Of a stretch of DNA of 64,000 nt, positions 34,801 to 46,320 are shown in pieces. The position numbers and the translations under genes are program-made. The stretch covers positions 2,666,001-2,730,000 of the forward strand of contig OX467084.1 in NCBI GenBank assembly GCA_950106755.1. Reading direction: 5' to 3'. The notes under the pieces are model-generated. The model had not been told where the DNA came from, ran no database searches, and was given only the letters and a program-made list of their open reading frames with translations. Within the stretch, counting starts at the first letter, position 1. Each line of letters starts with the position of its first letter. Source of the stretch: Climacium dendroides. Taxonomy: Eukaryota; Streptophyta; Bryopsida; Hypnales; Climaciaceae.

Positions 34801-35163
34801 ATGTCGTCCTCTCTTGTTCGGCATACCAATCTTCCATGCACTGCATTAGCTGACTTATTTTTTGACTACGAGCAGAATCTAATTCTGAGTACAAGAAACT
34901 TCATGTGTTCGATTGCCACTACAAATTCGACAATGGACTTCTCCCTAAAGTCTGTTGATGATGGGGTGGTGGATAGTCCCCTGGGTTCAGCTCCACATCG
35001 TCTAAAATCATGTTCTCCATCGTCTATGAAGTCTAGCGATGTTTTTGCTACACCGATGTCATCCTCACCTTGCGATAGAGTGACACAACGGAAACTATAT
35101 GGTGAGGACATGGGTCCTTTCTCAGATGTGGAAATGTTGACTGTGGTATTGTTAGAGGTTTAG
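34801..35163 (+). pseudogene. Partial copy of the FCP1-neighbour gene (STMDFS protein), exon 1 only
   Basis: ATG 34801 opens 120 codons that share STMDFS, DDGVVDSP, SCSPSSMKS and QRKLY with exon 1 of the gene at 57427-58100. An extra stretch of about 25 residues lies between the start and STMDFS. The frame ends in TAG at 35161 just past the position (GAGGTT) where the paralogue has its intron donor, and I find no exon 2 downstream. Ser/Pro-rich and without a recognised fold. The order FCP1-like then STMDFS-like is the same in both places, so the pair was duplicated together. Confidence 0.6.
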
Positions 35164-36057
35164 CACAAGGAGGTGGTTCACGCGATGGCTTCATTTTACT
35201 GGACTCCTTGTACCTAGAATTGGATGGCCTAATATATAGAACAATATAGCACCGAGAATATGTGCTTTTTTTTCTATGGGATCAGATGTTCAAGGAAGTA
35301 TAAAGGCTTTCCAAGCTCATGGATTACAAACAAGTACAACCACAGGCTGAAGATGACAAAGGCAATCATGGAGCTTAAGTGTAAATGACATGTATAGTAC
35401 TTGTTCATAGTGTAGTCATACATTCATGCTTCATGGAAGCTCAATGTGCATATTACAAAACAACTCTATGCTGGAGTGAATCACACTCGTAGCTTTTACA
35501 GTGTACACAGTGCAATGTAATGAACTACATTATTGGCCTTTATAGTTTGTTGTTTGTAATATAGTGTCACTGGCCCTATTCAAGCATAGTTGGAGATGTA
35601 TGGAACAACTCATGGTGTACAAGTGAAAGGTCAATATGAGAGTTTACCTTGTGGTTATGATATTTGATTCCTACTTGTATTCATCTTATTTTAATTCTTG
35701 CATAATTTGAATATTGTTTCAGGAATTTTCTTCTCCATTTTTGAATGAAATTAGACTTCTATAACTCTCATTTCGGTGGAATACTCTCATTTTAATGAAT
35801 ATTACGTTGGAAGCATAAATTTTGTATCTCCCATAGACTCGATTGTGTCGTGCAGTATTCTAAACGGTACTGAACTATAAACGGAAATCTAATAACTTTT
35901 AGAAAAGGGCCAATTGGTTATCGAATCACTGAAGTCAACGGACACTGAGAATGTAACGTAAGTTTGTGTGGAAACATTAATCAGAGGCACAACTTAGTGA
36001 ACAATGTGTCATTGATGAACTGTTGCAATTTAAAACTTCACTCAACAAGAATTGAAA
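35164..36057. other. Intergenic, no gene seen
   Basis: AT-rich. The phrase ACTCTCATTTTAATGAATAT near 35785 recurs near 58840 downstream of the complete gene pair, which extends the duplicated block into the 3' flank. Confidence 0.4.
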
Positions 36058-36522
36058 CTAATCCTCAAAGATGTGTGGTTTACCGTGTGAGCTTGAATTC
36101 CAGAATCTTCTACCATAGGGTCCTATGAACCAAGCGGCCCTCTTCTGTGATATTGTGATGTGCCACTCGCTTGGCCCTTCTCTTGTTAGTTGAATTTTAG
36201 GGGTCTCAAACACATGAGTGAAATTGGAATCTAACCGAATGAACTTGGACATTGGGGTTTGAGGTTCAGAACATGGAATAGAAGAAAAAAAATAGATGAA
36301 AGCTCGGGATATAGTTTTAGAAGGATGAAGGATGGTCTGCTCGTTGAAATTGCTCTCCGAAATTACATTTGAGAGATCAATCTCACAAAAATAATCAGTT
36401 ATAAGAGTTTGGTAGAATGGACAATAGCCTTCAAGTTCTGTGAGGGGCACATGGAGAATTTGGAAGAAATCTGTGATACGTGATTGCAACCCATTACTGC
36501 CTAGAACACCAGACCCCTCCAT
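36058..36522 (-). CDS. Hypothetical protein, 154 residues
   Basis: ATG at 36522-36520 in a good context (GCAATGGAGG) opens 154 codons without a break, starting MEGSGVLGSNGLQS and ending KPHIFED. The sequence has a balanced composition (aromatic, charged and proline residues mixed) unlike random frames in this AT-rich DNA. Notable pieces are DFFQILHVPLTELEGYCPFY, FETPKIQLTREGPSEWHIT and QKRAAWFIGPYGRRFW. No family, signal peptide or membrane helix recognised. It could be an exon of a larger gene. It stands alone, with repeats on both sides. Confidence 0.4.
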   Translation of the reverse strand: MEGSGVLGSNGLQSRITDFFQILHVPLTELEGYCPFYQTLITDYFCEIDLSNVISESNFNEQTILHPSKTISRAFIYFFSSIPCSEPQTPMSKFIRLDSNFTHVFETPKIQLTREGPSEWHITISQKRAAWFIGPYGRRFWNSSSHGKPHIFED

Positions 36523-37594
36523 TGCCACTGAATTAGAAGCACAATCTAAGAGAAAACACAACGATCATTCTCTAGCTCAATCTAAGCACTGCGGAGAAAA
36601 CAAGTGGAAAGGGAAAATTATGTCCATTGTTTCAACTCTGAGAGACCAAATTTGAGCCATGCAGGAGGTACAGCTAGTACTTTCACAACCAACAAAATCA
36701 ACAAGAAAGGAATGCAACGACCTCCTGAAGTCATGGTTCTGATTTCTTGTCTTAACACTTTGCAGGTCAAAAAGTAATAGTTAAAGTGTAAATTATTATA
36801 TTTTCCCTTCATCATCCGTTAGTTTACAAAGCCACCTATTATCCAATCAAAACGAATTTCAAAATCCACTAATATTTCTTTTCCTTTCATCTTGAATCTA
36901 GAAAACTCTATGGTCTTGGAACTTTGAAAAATCATATAAATTAGTGTGGGCAGTGGATAGCTTATTTCAGAAGCACAATGTATACTAATGTCCCATTGTT
37001 GTAATTCCATTGAATCCCTCACAATAAAAATATATAATTTCTATTCCTAATGCTTTTCTTGACATTGTAAATAATATTGTGACTTACCTTGAACCTAATA
37101 TGAATTGTCCTTGTGGGACGAATTAGATTTAAGAGAAATAGGTGGAAAGGAGAAATTTCAAAAAAAAAATCTAGTTAAAATGTCGCAGTACAAGGTAAGT
37201 AATTTCCCCGTTATACTCCCAAAAACCACTCTAGAGCATAACTAAGTGATTCTAAAGATCGAACCCACGAGATCCTATGAAGTATCTAGCTTCATTAAGC
37301 GATTTAAGTTAAGTCAGTATACAAACTTACTTTCCAGTTCTATGTCTAAAACCGGAAACATTATAATACCCGGAAAGCTGAGGAACGGTTTTCTTTCACC
37401 ATTCCGGTCCTACTAACTATCCAGTCCATATAACACTACCACTCCAAAATCCTACCAAATCTGATCTTGGATACCTCTTTAGACCAATCCGTTTCAGTCT
37501 ACCTACATATATCCTTAATCCTATCCAGTTTAATTTAGCCTCTGTTTTACCATCAGAGAAATCACCGCTTGATTTTAAGAGTGGTAGGCCCACC
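36523..37594. other. Intergenic, no gene seen
   Basis: AT-rich 5' flank of the hypothetical ORF followed by mixed sequence at 37190-37590 with no protein-like frame on either strand. Confidence 0.4.
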
Positions 37595-37803
37595 CACTAT
37601 AAGAAACTTAGAAACCGGATGTCTGAGTTGACGTGGTTTTTTTAGACACCCAATGTTGCAAGTGATGTTTTTATGTTAACAATGATGTCCAATACAATAT
37701 GAAGATTTTATAGTGGACATCATTGTTGACATAAAAACATCAGTTGTGACATGGGTGTCCAAAAAAACCACGTCAACTTAGACGCAGTTTTCTTATAGTG
37801 ACC
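37592..37803. mobile_element. CACTA-like MITE, 206 bp with 3-bp target duplication
   Basis: Element 37595-37800 starts CACTATAAGAAAC and ends TTTTCTTATAGTG, with ACC directly repeated on both sides (37592-37594, 37801-37803). The two halves fold back almost along their whole length (AGTTGACGTGGTTTTTT, GACACCCA, TGATGTTTTTATGT in each arm). CACTA/EnSpm transposons make 3-bp duplications and begin CACTA. A second end of this type is at 60737. Confidence 0.85.
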
Positions 37804-38750
37804 ACTCCTTCTGTAATTTATAGTGGCTGAAGACCCACTATCCTATCTCTTTAATCTTCTAATTATTATGGATCTGGTTTGGTCCTTCACAACAGCCTAG
37901 ATATTAATCCGGATTGTAGGTCACACAAAGACCCTCCGTACAATCCTCTTATACTACAACAACCTCGGGTATCCGTTCCTATCCATGCAAAGTCAGGTGG
38001 TTACAAATACACCCATCCGTTCCAACATCTACTAGAGCTATTCCGTTTATCAACTAGGGCAGTGAGACCTCACATGAGATCGGACACTCAACCAGATTTT
38101 CCACCCAGGAATTCTAGCGCGACTAAGGAATCCCTCTCTATCCGCCTACCCTAACAACGGTTTTCTCATCCAAAATCTCGAAACTCTAGATGTGCTGAGG
38201 AATGAAGTGCACTCCCAACTCTTTACTATCTACTCACATACACTTTAAAATAAGAACGGAAACACCAAGAACATCATATTCATTATTTTGGGAGATTGGG
38301 GACCTCCCAAAATAATATTGTTCATTTTCTGACCAGAAAATTGAATTTGCGTTTAGGAAATTTTAAGTGATGGATAATTGAATTTGTCCTTTTTTTAGTC
38401 CTAATTTCCATTATAATGATAGTTTCATCTGTTTGGGGCGTATTTGACAAATTATTAGTGACATTGATAATATGTCTTCTCGTATAAATGCGATGAATGG
38501 TCCTTTCTCGACACCAAGTCATGAGCTGGATGGTTGGTTGTAAAAAGCTATTTATCTCATTCAGGTGGTCCGAGTTCGATTCTCACTGTACTCGTGTGAG
38601 CAGCTATGAGATATACATGATTTGGTGTTGCTAAGTGAACTTCGGTGGCAGGAAAGTTGTAACAACCAACCGGCCCCCTATCCGTATTGTGACAAGTGCT
38701 TGATACGTTAGCAAAATAAAAAGTGGTCCTACCCACTACAATTTTTTTCA
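37801..38750. other. Intergenic, no gene seen
   Basis: Mixed-composition DNA. A short palindrome-like pair CATTATTTTGGGAG/CTCCCAAAATAATA lies at about 38281-38317. No gene supported. Confidence 0.4.
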
Positions 38751-38753
38751 AGT

Positions 38754-38880
38754 GAATGACATACAAAGTGAATGTTCTTTTAAAAATCAATGACATACAA
38801 AGTGAATGATCTTTTAAAAATCAATGACATACAAAGTGAATGTTCTTTTAAAAATCAATGACATTCAAAGTGAATTAATA
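38754..38880. repeat. 34-bp tandem repeat, about 3.6 copies
   Basis: Units containing AATGACATACAAAGTGAATG then TTCTTTTAAAAATC start at 38754, 38788, 38822 and 38856. Copies differ by one or two bases. Confidence 0.85.
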
Positions 38881-39164
38881 TTGAAATGATGCCATCATAT
38901 AGATTGCAACATGCATAATATGAAGAAAAAAAATTTAATACTATTAGTATTAGTTACACTTTGATATGCAAGTAATAACACACAAAATATAGAAGTAATC
39001 CTAATTAAGAACTATGAAATCCAATCCACACTATGTACTCTATAACACACACTAATAAATCATATAAAATTGTGTATGGTTATACAATACCATTACTATA
39101 GGGTAATAACTACTAAACTGAACTTCAAATACAATAAACTAACTCCACTACCATTAGTACATGT

Positions 39165-41996
39165 TCAATTGGAATTGTACGAAGACAAACTCCCGTTGAT
39201 GACATGAACTTGTGTTGCAGGGATTCTAAGGACACACTCTATTGTGTCCTTCTTGACCTTCGACCTCCATGCTGTGATGAGGGAATTTGTATCTTCCCAA
39301 ATAGGTTCTTGGGTCTCGTCCACTTTCCAACGCAATCCCTTCGCAGAGTCCCAACCAGTGTAAAAGTCTTGAACATTTTGGCCTCTTGCCGTGGGTCGAA
39401 AATATTGAATTAGAATACAATTTGGATGCTCTGGATTTGTGAATGGGTCAGACAAAGCTCTAGCAATTCAAACGGGCTTTGTATCACCTTCAGCCGGTCG
39501 AAGGGCAACAAAAAAGTCTTTCTGAACATCACGTCCCACTCGGAAAGATGGCAATGGCCGATCACGACGTTGCCCCACAAAGACATCATCCTCAGCAAAT
39601 TCTTCACGAACATCACCATTGTCATCAAGTTCGTCCTCTACAATGGCTTCCACTCGTGTAGAAGGCCAGAAACCATCCTTCAACGTCTCGAATGGTACTA
39701 TGGGTTGCACCAAGCATGCTTTCACTGCACGCCAATAGAACAACAAATGCTCGAAGCATCTCCTGTACTCTCCACTCTCGTCTTCGTTGCATAATGCCTC
39801 CCAATATTTGATGAACCCTGACATCCCTTTTGAGATGTCCTCCACGCCCCACATGGGAACGTAGTCAACTGGGATGGGCTCACCACGAGGCCATAGACTT
39901 CGTCCTTCAGAGTCTTCTTGCCACAATTTGATTCCCCCCTCTTTTGGAAGCCAATCACTATCCGTACAATACCTCTTATACTTCATGATTGGAACACTTG
40001 CCGAGTTGAGGTAGAACTTGAATTGTTGTGCCTTTGTATGGCCAACAAGTGCTTCGTCCCCTTCCAAAATGGAGCCTTCTATAAAGGCTTTGAAATCAGG
40101 TACCTCCTCAATCAAGTGTGGAATTGTAGGCACAGAATCTACATCCATGAAGGATTTCATGAAAGCTGGGATGGTAGGGAAAGTTTCCTTCTTCAATTGC
40201 ATGCTCCATCTTCCAAACAAAGCATCAATGTCATCATGTGTATGACCAACTAACATGAAATTCACGTAAATCTCTCGGAAAATCTTCTTCGCTACTAAAA
40301 GGGACCAAAACGCAAAGACATAACGATTCTTGTTGTCACCAGTGGCATTGTCCATTTGAACATTTTAAACTGGAGGAAGGGGAACGGCTGCAATAGGGAC
40401 TTCGGGCGGTGGCCGAAGTGACGACGTACACATTTCAGACCCTTTCAACACTGCTTCAAATAATGGAGCTGAGCCCGATCCAACAAACAACTCCCGGGAG
40501 GAATACTTTGGAGGAAGTTCAAGGTCTCGCAATAGCTTTGCAAACGACCCCACCGTGTAGTTAGAGTCGTGTAAGAAGATATCAAGACCGTAATGAGCAT
40601 AACGGACGTCACCATGCCCATGTGCAATCATTCCGGTCACTGATACCGGCAACTTTGTGAGGCCGTCAAGTTGTTTGCTTTTGTGCGAAAACACAAGAGA
40701 TGCCGTTTTTGCATGATCCATTTTATCATGCATGATCGTAAGGCATTCATGAGGGTAGGCGCTCGACCTGTATCGATTGGCATAGTATAGATCTCGATGA
40801 GCTCGAGCACAAGCATTGTGTTTTTCCAATAGGTGGTCCCACTTCCGTCGTAATCCAATGGGGGCAATTCTTCTTTGTTCATGATATCTATCACAATCAG
40901 AACAACGAGCGAAATTATCTCCGGGTTTCTTCACTGAGTATTCAGGAAAATTCAATTTCCTAATTTTGCAGATATTTGATGGAGAAACTTCTTTCAACCC
41001 AAACACAGCATTTGCTGCATTGATCTCGGGTAGCGTATTTTTCTAAGTGAAGGTGGCGGGTAGAATCTTAGACACCACCTTCTCCCTAGACGAAAGGGTG
41101 TGCGTGCGATGCGGCATGTAGTCAGCTGACTTCTCAAGCACACACTTCAACGTCGCAAGGGCTTGCAAAGAATGCTTTCGAGCCTTTTGCGTTCCCAAAT
41201 TTCCATGTGGTTGAGCTTGTTCACCTCTTGCAGCATATCCTTGGAAACGGTGGAAGGTGGATTCGGAGACACCTGCAATATGTCGCCATGCTGCCATACA
41301 AACATCAATCCCTTCGAGAGTGACCACCCTCTTCCCCTGAGCATTACGGTGAACTTGTTGATGAACGTCCAACTTCATGTGGTATCGGAATTCAAAGGAT
41401 GTCTTGTGGTACATACGTTCACGGAAAGCCCGAATCTTTTCTCTTGGAAAAGGTTGGATACAGTTTCCGGGGCAGCACGTCTTGCTCGATACTAAATTGA
41501 TAGACTCTTGGCTAAGTAGAGTGTGTGCTCTACCAGGAGCCTGAGGCGGAGGAATCCTGACGGAGCTGGTGTATGGTCTTGCACTTGAGGAGGACCCTTG
41601 TGACAGTCTTGCTTGTAGACGATTATATTGGTCTCGAATCTCGTGGTCATTAAGGCTGGCCCCATTTAAAAACACCCGGTCAATGGGCCAAGCACGAAGT
41701 GAGTATTTCTAGTCTTCAGGAACTTTAGTAGGCCGTAGCGATTTGGATATTTGAACAGCGACAAGCGAGTCACCGAGGGGACCATTGCTACCTACAACAT
41801 GTTCGGAATTCACGCTATGACAGATTCCCTCAGCAACCACTTCCCCATCAGAGTTGTGGAGGACAACAATTTTTGTGATCCATAGTCTTCGAGGGATACC
41901 GTCACAATCTGGAATGACGATGTCTTGTATTGGATCAATCTCAATCTCTCCTTCATCAGAAGAGTACTCTTGCAAAGGATGATCGCGAGCAGCCAT
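39165..41996 (-). pseudogene. DUF7869-type transposase-like gene with four in-frame stops
   Basis: One continuous minus-strand frame from ATG 41996 to the stop at 39165 (about 940 codons), cut by TAG 41709, TAG 41043, TAA 40365 and TGA 39468. N-terminal part acidic (DEGEIEIDPIQD). Then a Cys/His cluster (CCPGNC, CSDCDRYH), MHDKMDHAKTASLVF, GLDIFLHDSNYTVG, QMDNATGDNKNRYVFAFWSL and VGHTHDDIDALFGR. The spaced Asp motifs DKMD, MDN and HDDID resemble an RNase H-like transposase core, as in the DUF7869 proteins of invertebrates, mosses and algae. I infer a DNA-transposon origin. No intron is needed from 41996 on; an acceptor-like CACGCAG precedes the ATG, so a 5' leader exon may exist. Eight copies of the 8-3-8 palindrome lie just upstream (42080-42812). 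All four stops can be explained by C-to-T change. Inactive as read. Confidence 0.75.
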
Positions 41997-42079
41997 ATCA
42001 ACTCTGCGTGAAATTAACAATTTATTAGACATGGATACTAATAATAAATCATTTGATAACAGCGTGCGGATGAATATAC

Positions 42080-42812
42080 TTAAGTCGACTCGAGTTAACT
42101 ATAAGTCAAGACCTTGTAAGATAATGAGCTTTAACTCAAATCGAGATAACATATAGGGCATCGATGTTGATCATACGAGGGCGAGATATACAAAACAATC
42201 AAAATATCCTACGGCTGAAATCAGTAATCGATTACTTCAGGTCAGTTAATCAAGAAGTAAGTTTGATGAGAGTAAACATGCATCCTGAAATCTTTAACTC
42301 GATTCGAGTTAAATGAACTAGGATTGAGATCACATGATATCATCCGGAAAAAGATGTTTATCTAAAATATACTTCATCCCGACCTTCTCACTTAACTCGA
42401 TCCGAGATAAAGTACTTGAACGATTAGATACAATAAGACATTTCAGAATCTCACGGATGACTGAATATCAAAGTTCATATAGATCCATATAACCATAGAT
42501 ATTAATTCATTTCTGAAACAGGACACCATGACCTCAAAGTAAAACAAAGTCAACTCGACTCGAGTTAAAAAGAAAATAACGGTTCTATTAGTATATTCCA
42601 AAACTACAGTTATTTTTGTCTTCTATCAGGTAGAAGCGAGATTAAATAATTTCCTCCTATATGATTTAACTCGGGTCGAGTTGAAATTCCTCTTATCACG
42701 CAATTCTCGTTGAATGATGTACAAATAGTTGAACTCGGGTCGAGTTGAAATTCCTCCTGTAACACGATTCTCATCGAATGATGTACTCATACTTTAACTC
42801 GGGTCGAGTGGA
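42080..42812. repeat. Cluster A of the 8-3-8 palindrome TTAACTCG-N3-CGAGTTAA, eight copies
   Basis: Copies at 42080-42098, 42131-42149, 42294-42312, 42392-42410, 42550-42568, 42666-42684, 42730-42748 and 42794-42812. Arms vary at one or two positions but the spacer is always 3 bases. They lie immediately upstream of the DUF7869-type gene. Confidence 0.9.
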
Positions 42813-43390
42813 AGTTTTTTCCCGCAATTCACGGAGGTGTCTCATATTACGTTATATAGTGATCATCCTAAAAATGCGGCGGGTATTCGGGGATTTCATT
42901 TCCACAAACCACACCATTAACCATGGAATGTGACGCAGAGCCTTGCCGAGTTGATCGCAATAAGTCCCATATTCGAAATGAAAACACTGAAAGACCTCAA
43001 AATCTATAGAAAATTTCACGCAGCAAACAAAACGTTTCCAATCACCCTATGAAATCCGCGTACTCTCCACTGTCCCACAACTGGATTACGTGAAATTCAG
43101 ATGGCACAAAATTCAAATGATGTGCATTGCAGATACATGGAGCACATTGTCAGAGAGGCCGCATGAGAGATAGAATAACAATGCTTCATGGAAAAAACAA
43201 GACGATTGTTGGAGGAAAATGAAGAGAGATTGATGGACATGTATTGCGTACCCAAACCCGGAATCCAATCAAATGAATTGTCGCCAGCGACCCTTACGAA
43301 AATCAAAGATGCCTACTTACTGTCCTAGTAAAATGACCTTTGTTAGATCGGGTGTGTGGCATACTACGAAAGGAGATGTAGGATTCTCAG
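42813..43390. other. Intergenic, no gene seen
   Basis: Ordinary-composition DNA between the palindromes and a minisatellite; no protein-like frame supported. Confidence 0.35.
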
Positions 43391-43395
43391 TGCAG

Positions 43396-43540
43396 GCGAC
43401 GAAAATGACAATAGGGAGCTGTGCGTGAGGGAGGTGTATGAGTGCGGACGGCGAAAATGACAATGGAAAGTTCTGCCTGAAGGAGGATTCTGACTGTGGA
43501 CGGCGGAAATGAGAATGGGAAGTTCGCATGAGGGAAAGGA
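43396..43540. repeat. 52-bp minisatellite, about 2.8 copies
   Basis: Units with GGCGACGAAAATGACAATNG, a GTTCTGCNTGA phrase and GAGG...GAC start 52 bp apart (the AAATGA phrase at 43403, 43455, 43507). The 52-bp period breaks any reading frame, so open frames across it are not coding. Confidence 0.7.
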
Positions 43541-43910
43541 AGAGGAACACTTTTGCCGCTAAACGCATTACGCAAAGGTTATCCCGGGATCAAGGCGCGG
43601 GATTTTCAAACGTTTCTCATGAACTGCAAATAGAAATACGCCGGTACTTTTGCTCCCATGAACATGTGCATTTATTAATTTCTGACAGCCTAGAATCTTC
43701 CACTTTTAGCTACTTAAGAATAATTAGCTCGACGTCGCCAGGATACCTTTTTTACGCAAAGAAGCTCCTATTTCCAGACCCTAATGTCGATATTAATTGA
43801 CTGTTTTGTCGAATTCAGAAAAAGAAAAGGAAGAATCCTATGCAATTTGCAGGGCCGAACGTTAACCTTGTAATGCCGCCAATGCAAATTGCATAGGATT
43901 AGGGTTTAGG
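43541..43910. other. Intergenic, no gene seen
   Basis: Contains the inverted pair CCTATGCAATTTGCA/TGCAAATTGCATAGG (about 43837-43851 and 43884-43898), a 15-bp perfect hairpin. No gene. Confidence 0.45.
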
Positions 43911-44000
43911 ATGACAGTCCAAGGTTTGGGTGACACTCTAGGGTTTGGATGACAGTCTAGGGTTTTAATGACAGTCTAGGGTTTGGATAACAGTCCAGGG
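43911..44000. repeat. 19-bp tandem repeat, 4.7 copies
   Basis: Units of ATGACAGTCTAGGGTTTGG with small variations from 43911 to 44000. The core AGGGTTT equals the telomere heptamer, suggesting growth from an interstitial telomere-like seed. Confidence 0.85.
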
Positions 44001-44625
44001 TTCTCAAGAGACATGAGAAGCATTTTTTTCATCCACTTGTTGTTGTTGATCTTTCATGTTGAGTTACAAAGAGTATCCAATTAAGTTTTTAGTCTAACTA
44101 GTGTTTGTTTTCATGTAGTTGAGGATTAAGTAAAAAAAACGGATTACAAAATATGCTATTTCAATGTATTTTGGGAAGTTATGGTTCTTTGTTCTAAATC
44201 TGAAATCTGTCTACAAAAATGTTGTTTTTTGAGTTTGAGCTCAACTAGTGAAACGAAGGTCATGTACATTAATTTCTACTCCAATGAACTTCGGATGTAT
44301 TTTCAATTTCTATAGAATTCTATTTATAGGATGACACGGAAATTGAGTTTACACCATGATGTTTATCACTATAATATACACACATGGTGAAAATTTCGGA
44401 TTTTTTGAACTCATTTTCTATTTGATATGATTTGTCTTCACTTTTTCTTTAGAAATTATCAAAAAAATCAATTTTGCTCAAAAAAATCTAAATTTTTTGT
44501 GTTCTAAAGAAGACATGTAGTTTCATCTCTAAGAAATAAATATAAAATTTTTCATGTATATGTACTTGCAGAATGGAAGAAAAATAAGTGATGGACACTA
44601 AGGCTTGAAATCAATGGTCATGGGG

Positions 44626-46065
44626 CCGGCATTTAAGGGTTAAACACCCCCCCTCGAGCAAAAGGGGGGGCCTGTCAGGCGCAATGGGGCCTGCTCCTCC
44701 TAGTATGTTCCCTCTGTCCGTTCCCTTCGTTGTCCTGCTTTGGCTCTTCTTCTTCTCCCTCCCTCTCTTGCTCCCTTGCTCCCTTCCTTCACTCTTATCC
44801 TTTGGCCACGGATTTTTTCAACCTCAACCTTGTGTCTTTGTCTTTAACCCTTAATCGTTCAAGGCACCAGATTTTCAAGTTTCAAATATTGTGAAGGTAA
44901 ATAAAACCTAACCAACTTTCTATTTCTAGTAGAGTAGTAGTTCATTTTTTTGCAAAACTATATTTGAAGTTTCATTTTAGCATTAAAAATCCGATTTTTA
45001 AAATAGATGATTATGATTTTTCTATTCAAGATTTTGCACAAGGCTACCCATTTCAATCTTGACTTCACGTAGTATTGAGGGTTCTTGGAAATGAGCCTCA
45101 AATACACTAGATTGTGGAAAAAAAATTACATAAGAAATTCATTTAAAAAAATTGTAGAATAGATTTTGGAAAGCCATAAATTGATTGGGGTTGTGCATGT
45201 TGGGCCTTATAACCTCATATATTTTGGGGGTGACCAACTTTTTAGATTTCATATGTGAAAAGAAATTTGGAAGGTTTTTGAACATAGGCTTTTTCAACAT
45301 ATTGACTACATGGACAAGTTATAACACATACATATTTCTTTTCTAAAAATGTTGAAATACAAAAGCCTTCACCTTTTAGAAGTGCTAATGAAGCCTACAT
45401 TTAAAGTTAACTTTTAGTAAATTGAACTTGCAATTGGTAGTAAAAGTCATTTATAATCTTAGAACAATGTACTTGAACAAGTTAACCAAAGAATCCTATG
45501 GTTGAATTTGTTTTAAAAAAATATTGATGAAGACTATAACCATGCTTTTGGAATGAATGGTGCTTAAGAAGTATTTGAAATGAAATTTTAAATAAAACAT
45601 TTGATGCAAAAGAAAACATTTAATCCTAAATGCTTATTAAGGCTTGTTTTTAGCTTCTCGAGATTTGCTTGAAATTGAACAAAAGCCAACATTTTGATAA
45701 GTTCAATCATTTTTTTTTTGAATTGTAACTGTACAATTCAAACTAGACACGTTAGAGATCACATAGGAAAAGAAAATTGATTCTTGAGGCTTTATTCAAC
45801 ATCACAATATTTGAAACGCGAAAATTCAATGCCTTGGACAATTAGGGGATAAAGGCAAAAACATGAGGTTGAAGCTAAAGAAACCTGTGGCCAAATGATA
45901 GGAGTCAAGGAAGGAAGCAAGGGAGCAAGAGAGGGAGGAAAAAAAGAAGAAGCGAAGGCAAAAAACGAAGGGAACAGACAGAGGGAACAGAGGAGAAGCA
46001 GGGGCCCACTATGCCTAACAGACCCCCCTTTTTGCTCGAGGGGGGGTGTTTAACGTCCGGCATTT
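44626..46065. mobile_element. MULE-like element with long TIRs, 1422 bp, 9-bp target duplication
   Basis: CCGGCATTT is repeated exactly at 44626-44634 and 46057-46065. Between them lie long terminal inverted repeats of roughly 250-270 bp: GTTAAACACCCCCCCTCGAGC at the left end is matched in reverse at the right end. Interior pairs include CTCCCTCCCTCTCTTGCTCC with its complement near 45926, and TTTGGCCAC with GTGGCCAAA. The middle (about 44900-45790) is AT-rich with no transposase. Nine-base duplications and long TIRs are Mutator-like features. Confidence 0.85.
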
Positions 46066-46114
46066 GCAGGTTCAGTTCTGATTACGATTGACCAGTTATT
46101 GTTTAGGGTTTGCG

Positions 46115-46320
46115 CGACGTTAAACACCCCCCCTTGAGCAAATAGAAGGGCCTCTGTGGCAGGCAATGGGCCCTGGCCAGGCTGCTAGGACCAACTACCC
46201 GACTTTCACTCCTACTCGGCTGCACTCCCTCCACTCCCTCTTGCGCATCAACTCCGTCTCGCTTAGCCCAACTCCTGCTACTGGTCCATTCCTTAGTACA
46301 GAACTGAACCCATCAATTAA
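46115..46320. mobile_element. Solo left end of a related MULE-like element
   Basis: GACGTTAAACACCCCCCCTTG followed by AGCAAATAGAAGGGCCT and a pyrimidine-rich tract parallels the TIR of the 44.6 kb element but is clearly diverged. I find no matching right end downstream, so it is a truncated or rearranged relative. Confidence 0.55.

Noticed and set aside
43317..43575. Two minus-strand open frames of about 60-80 codons
   Set aside because: They run through a 52-bp minisatellite whose period is not a multiple of three and show no protein-like pattern.
44635..46056. LTR retrotransposon
   Set aside because: The terminal repeats are inverted, not direct, and the target duplication is 9 bp.
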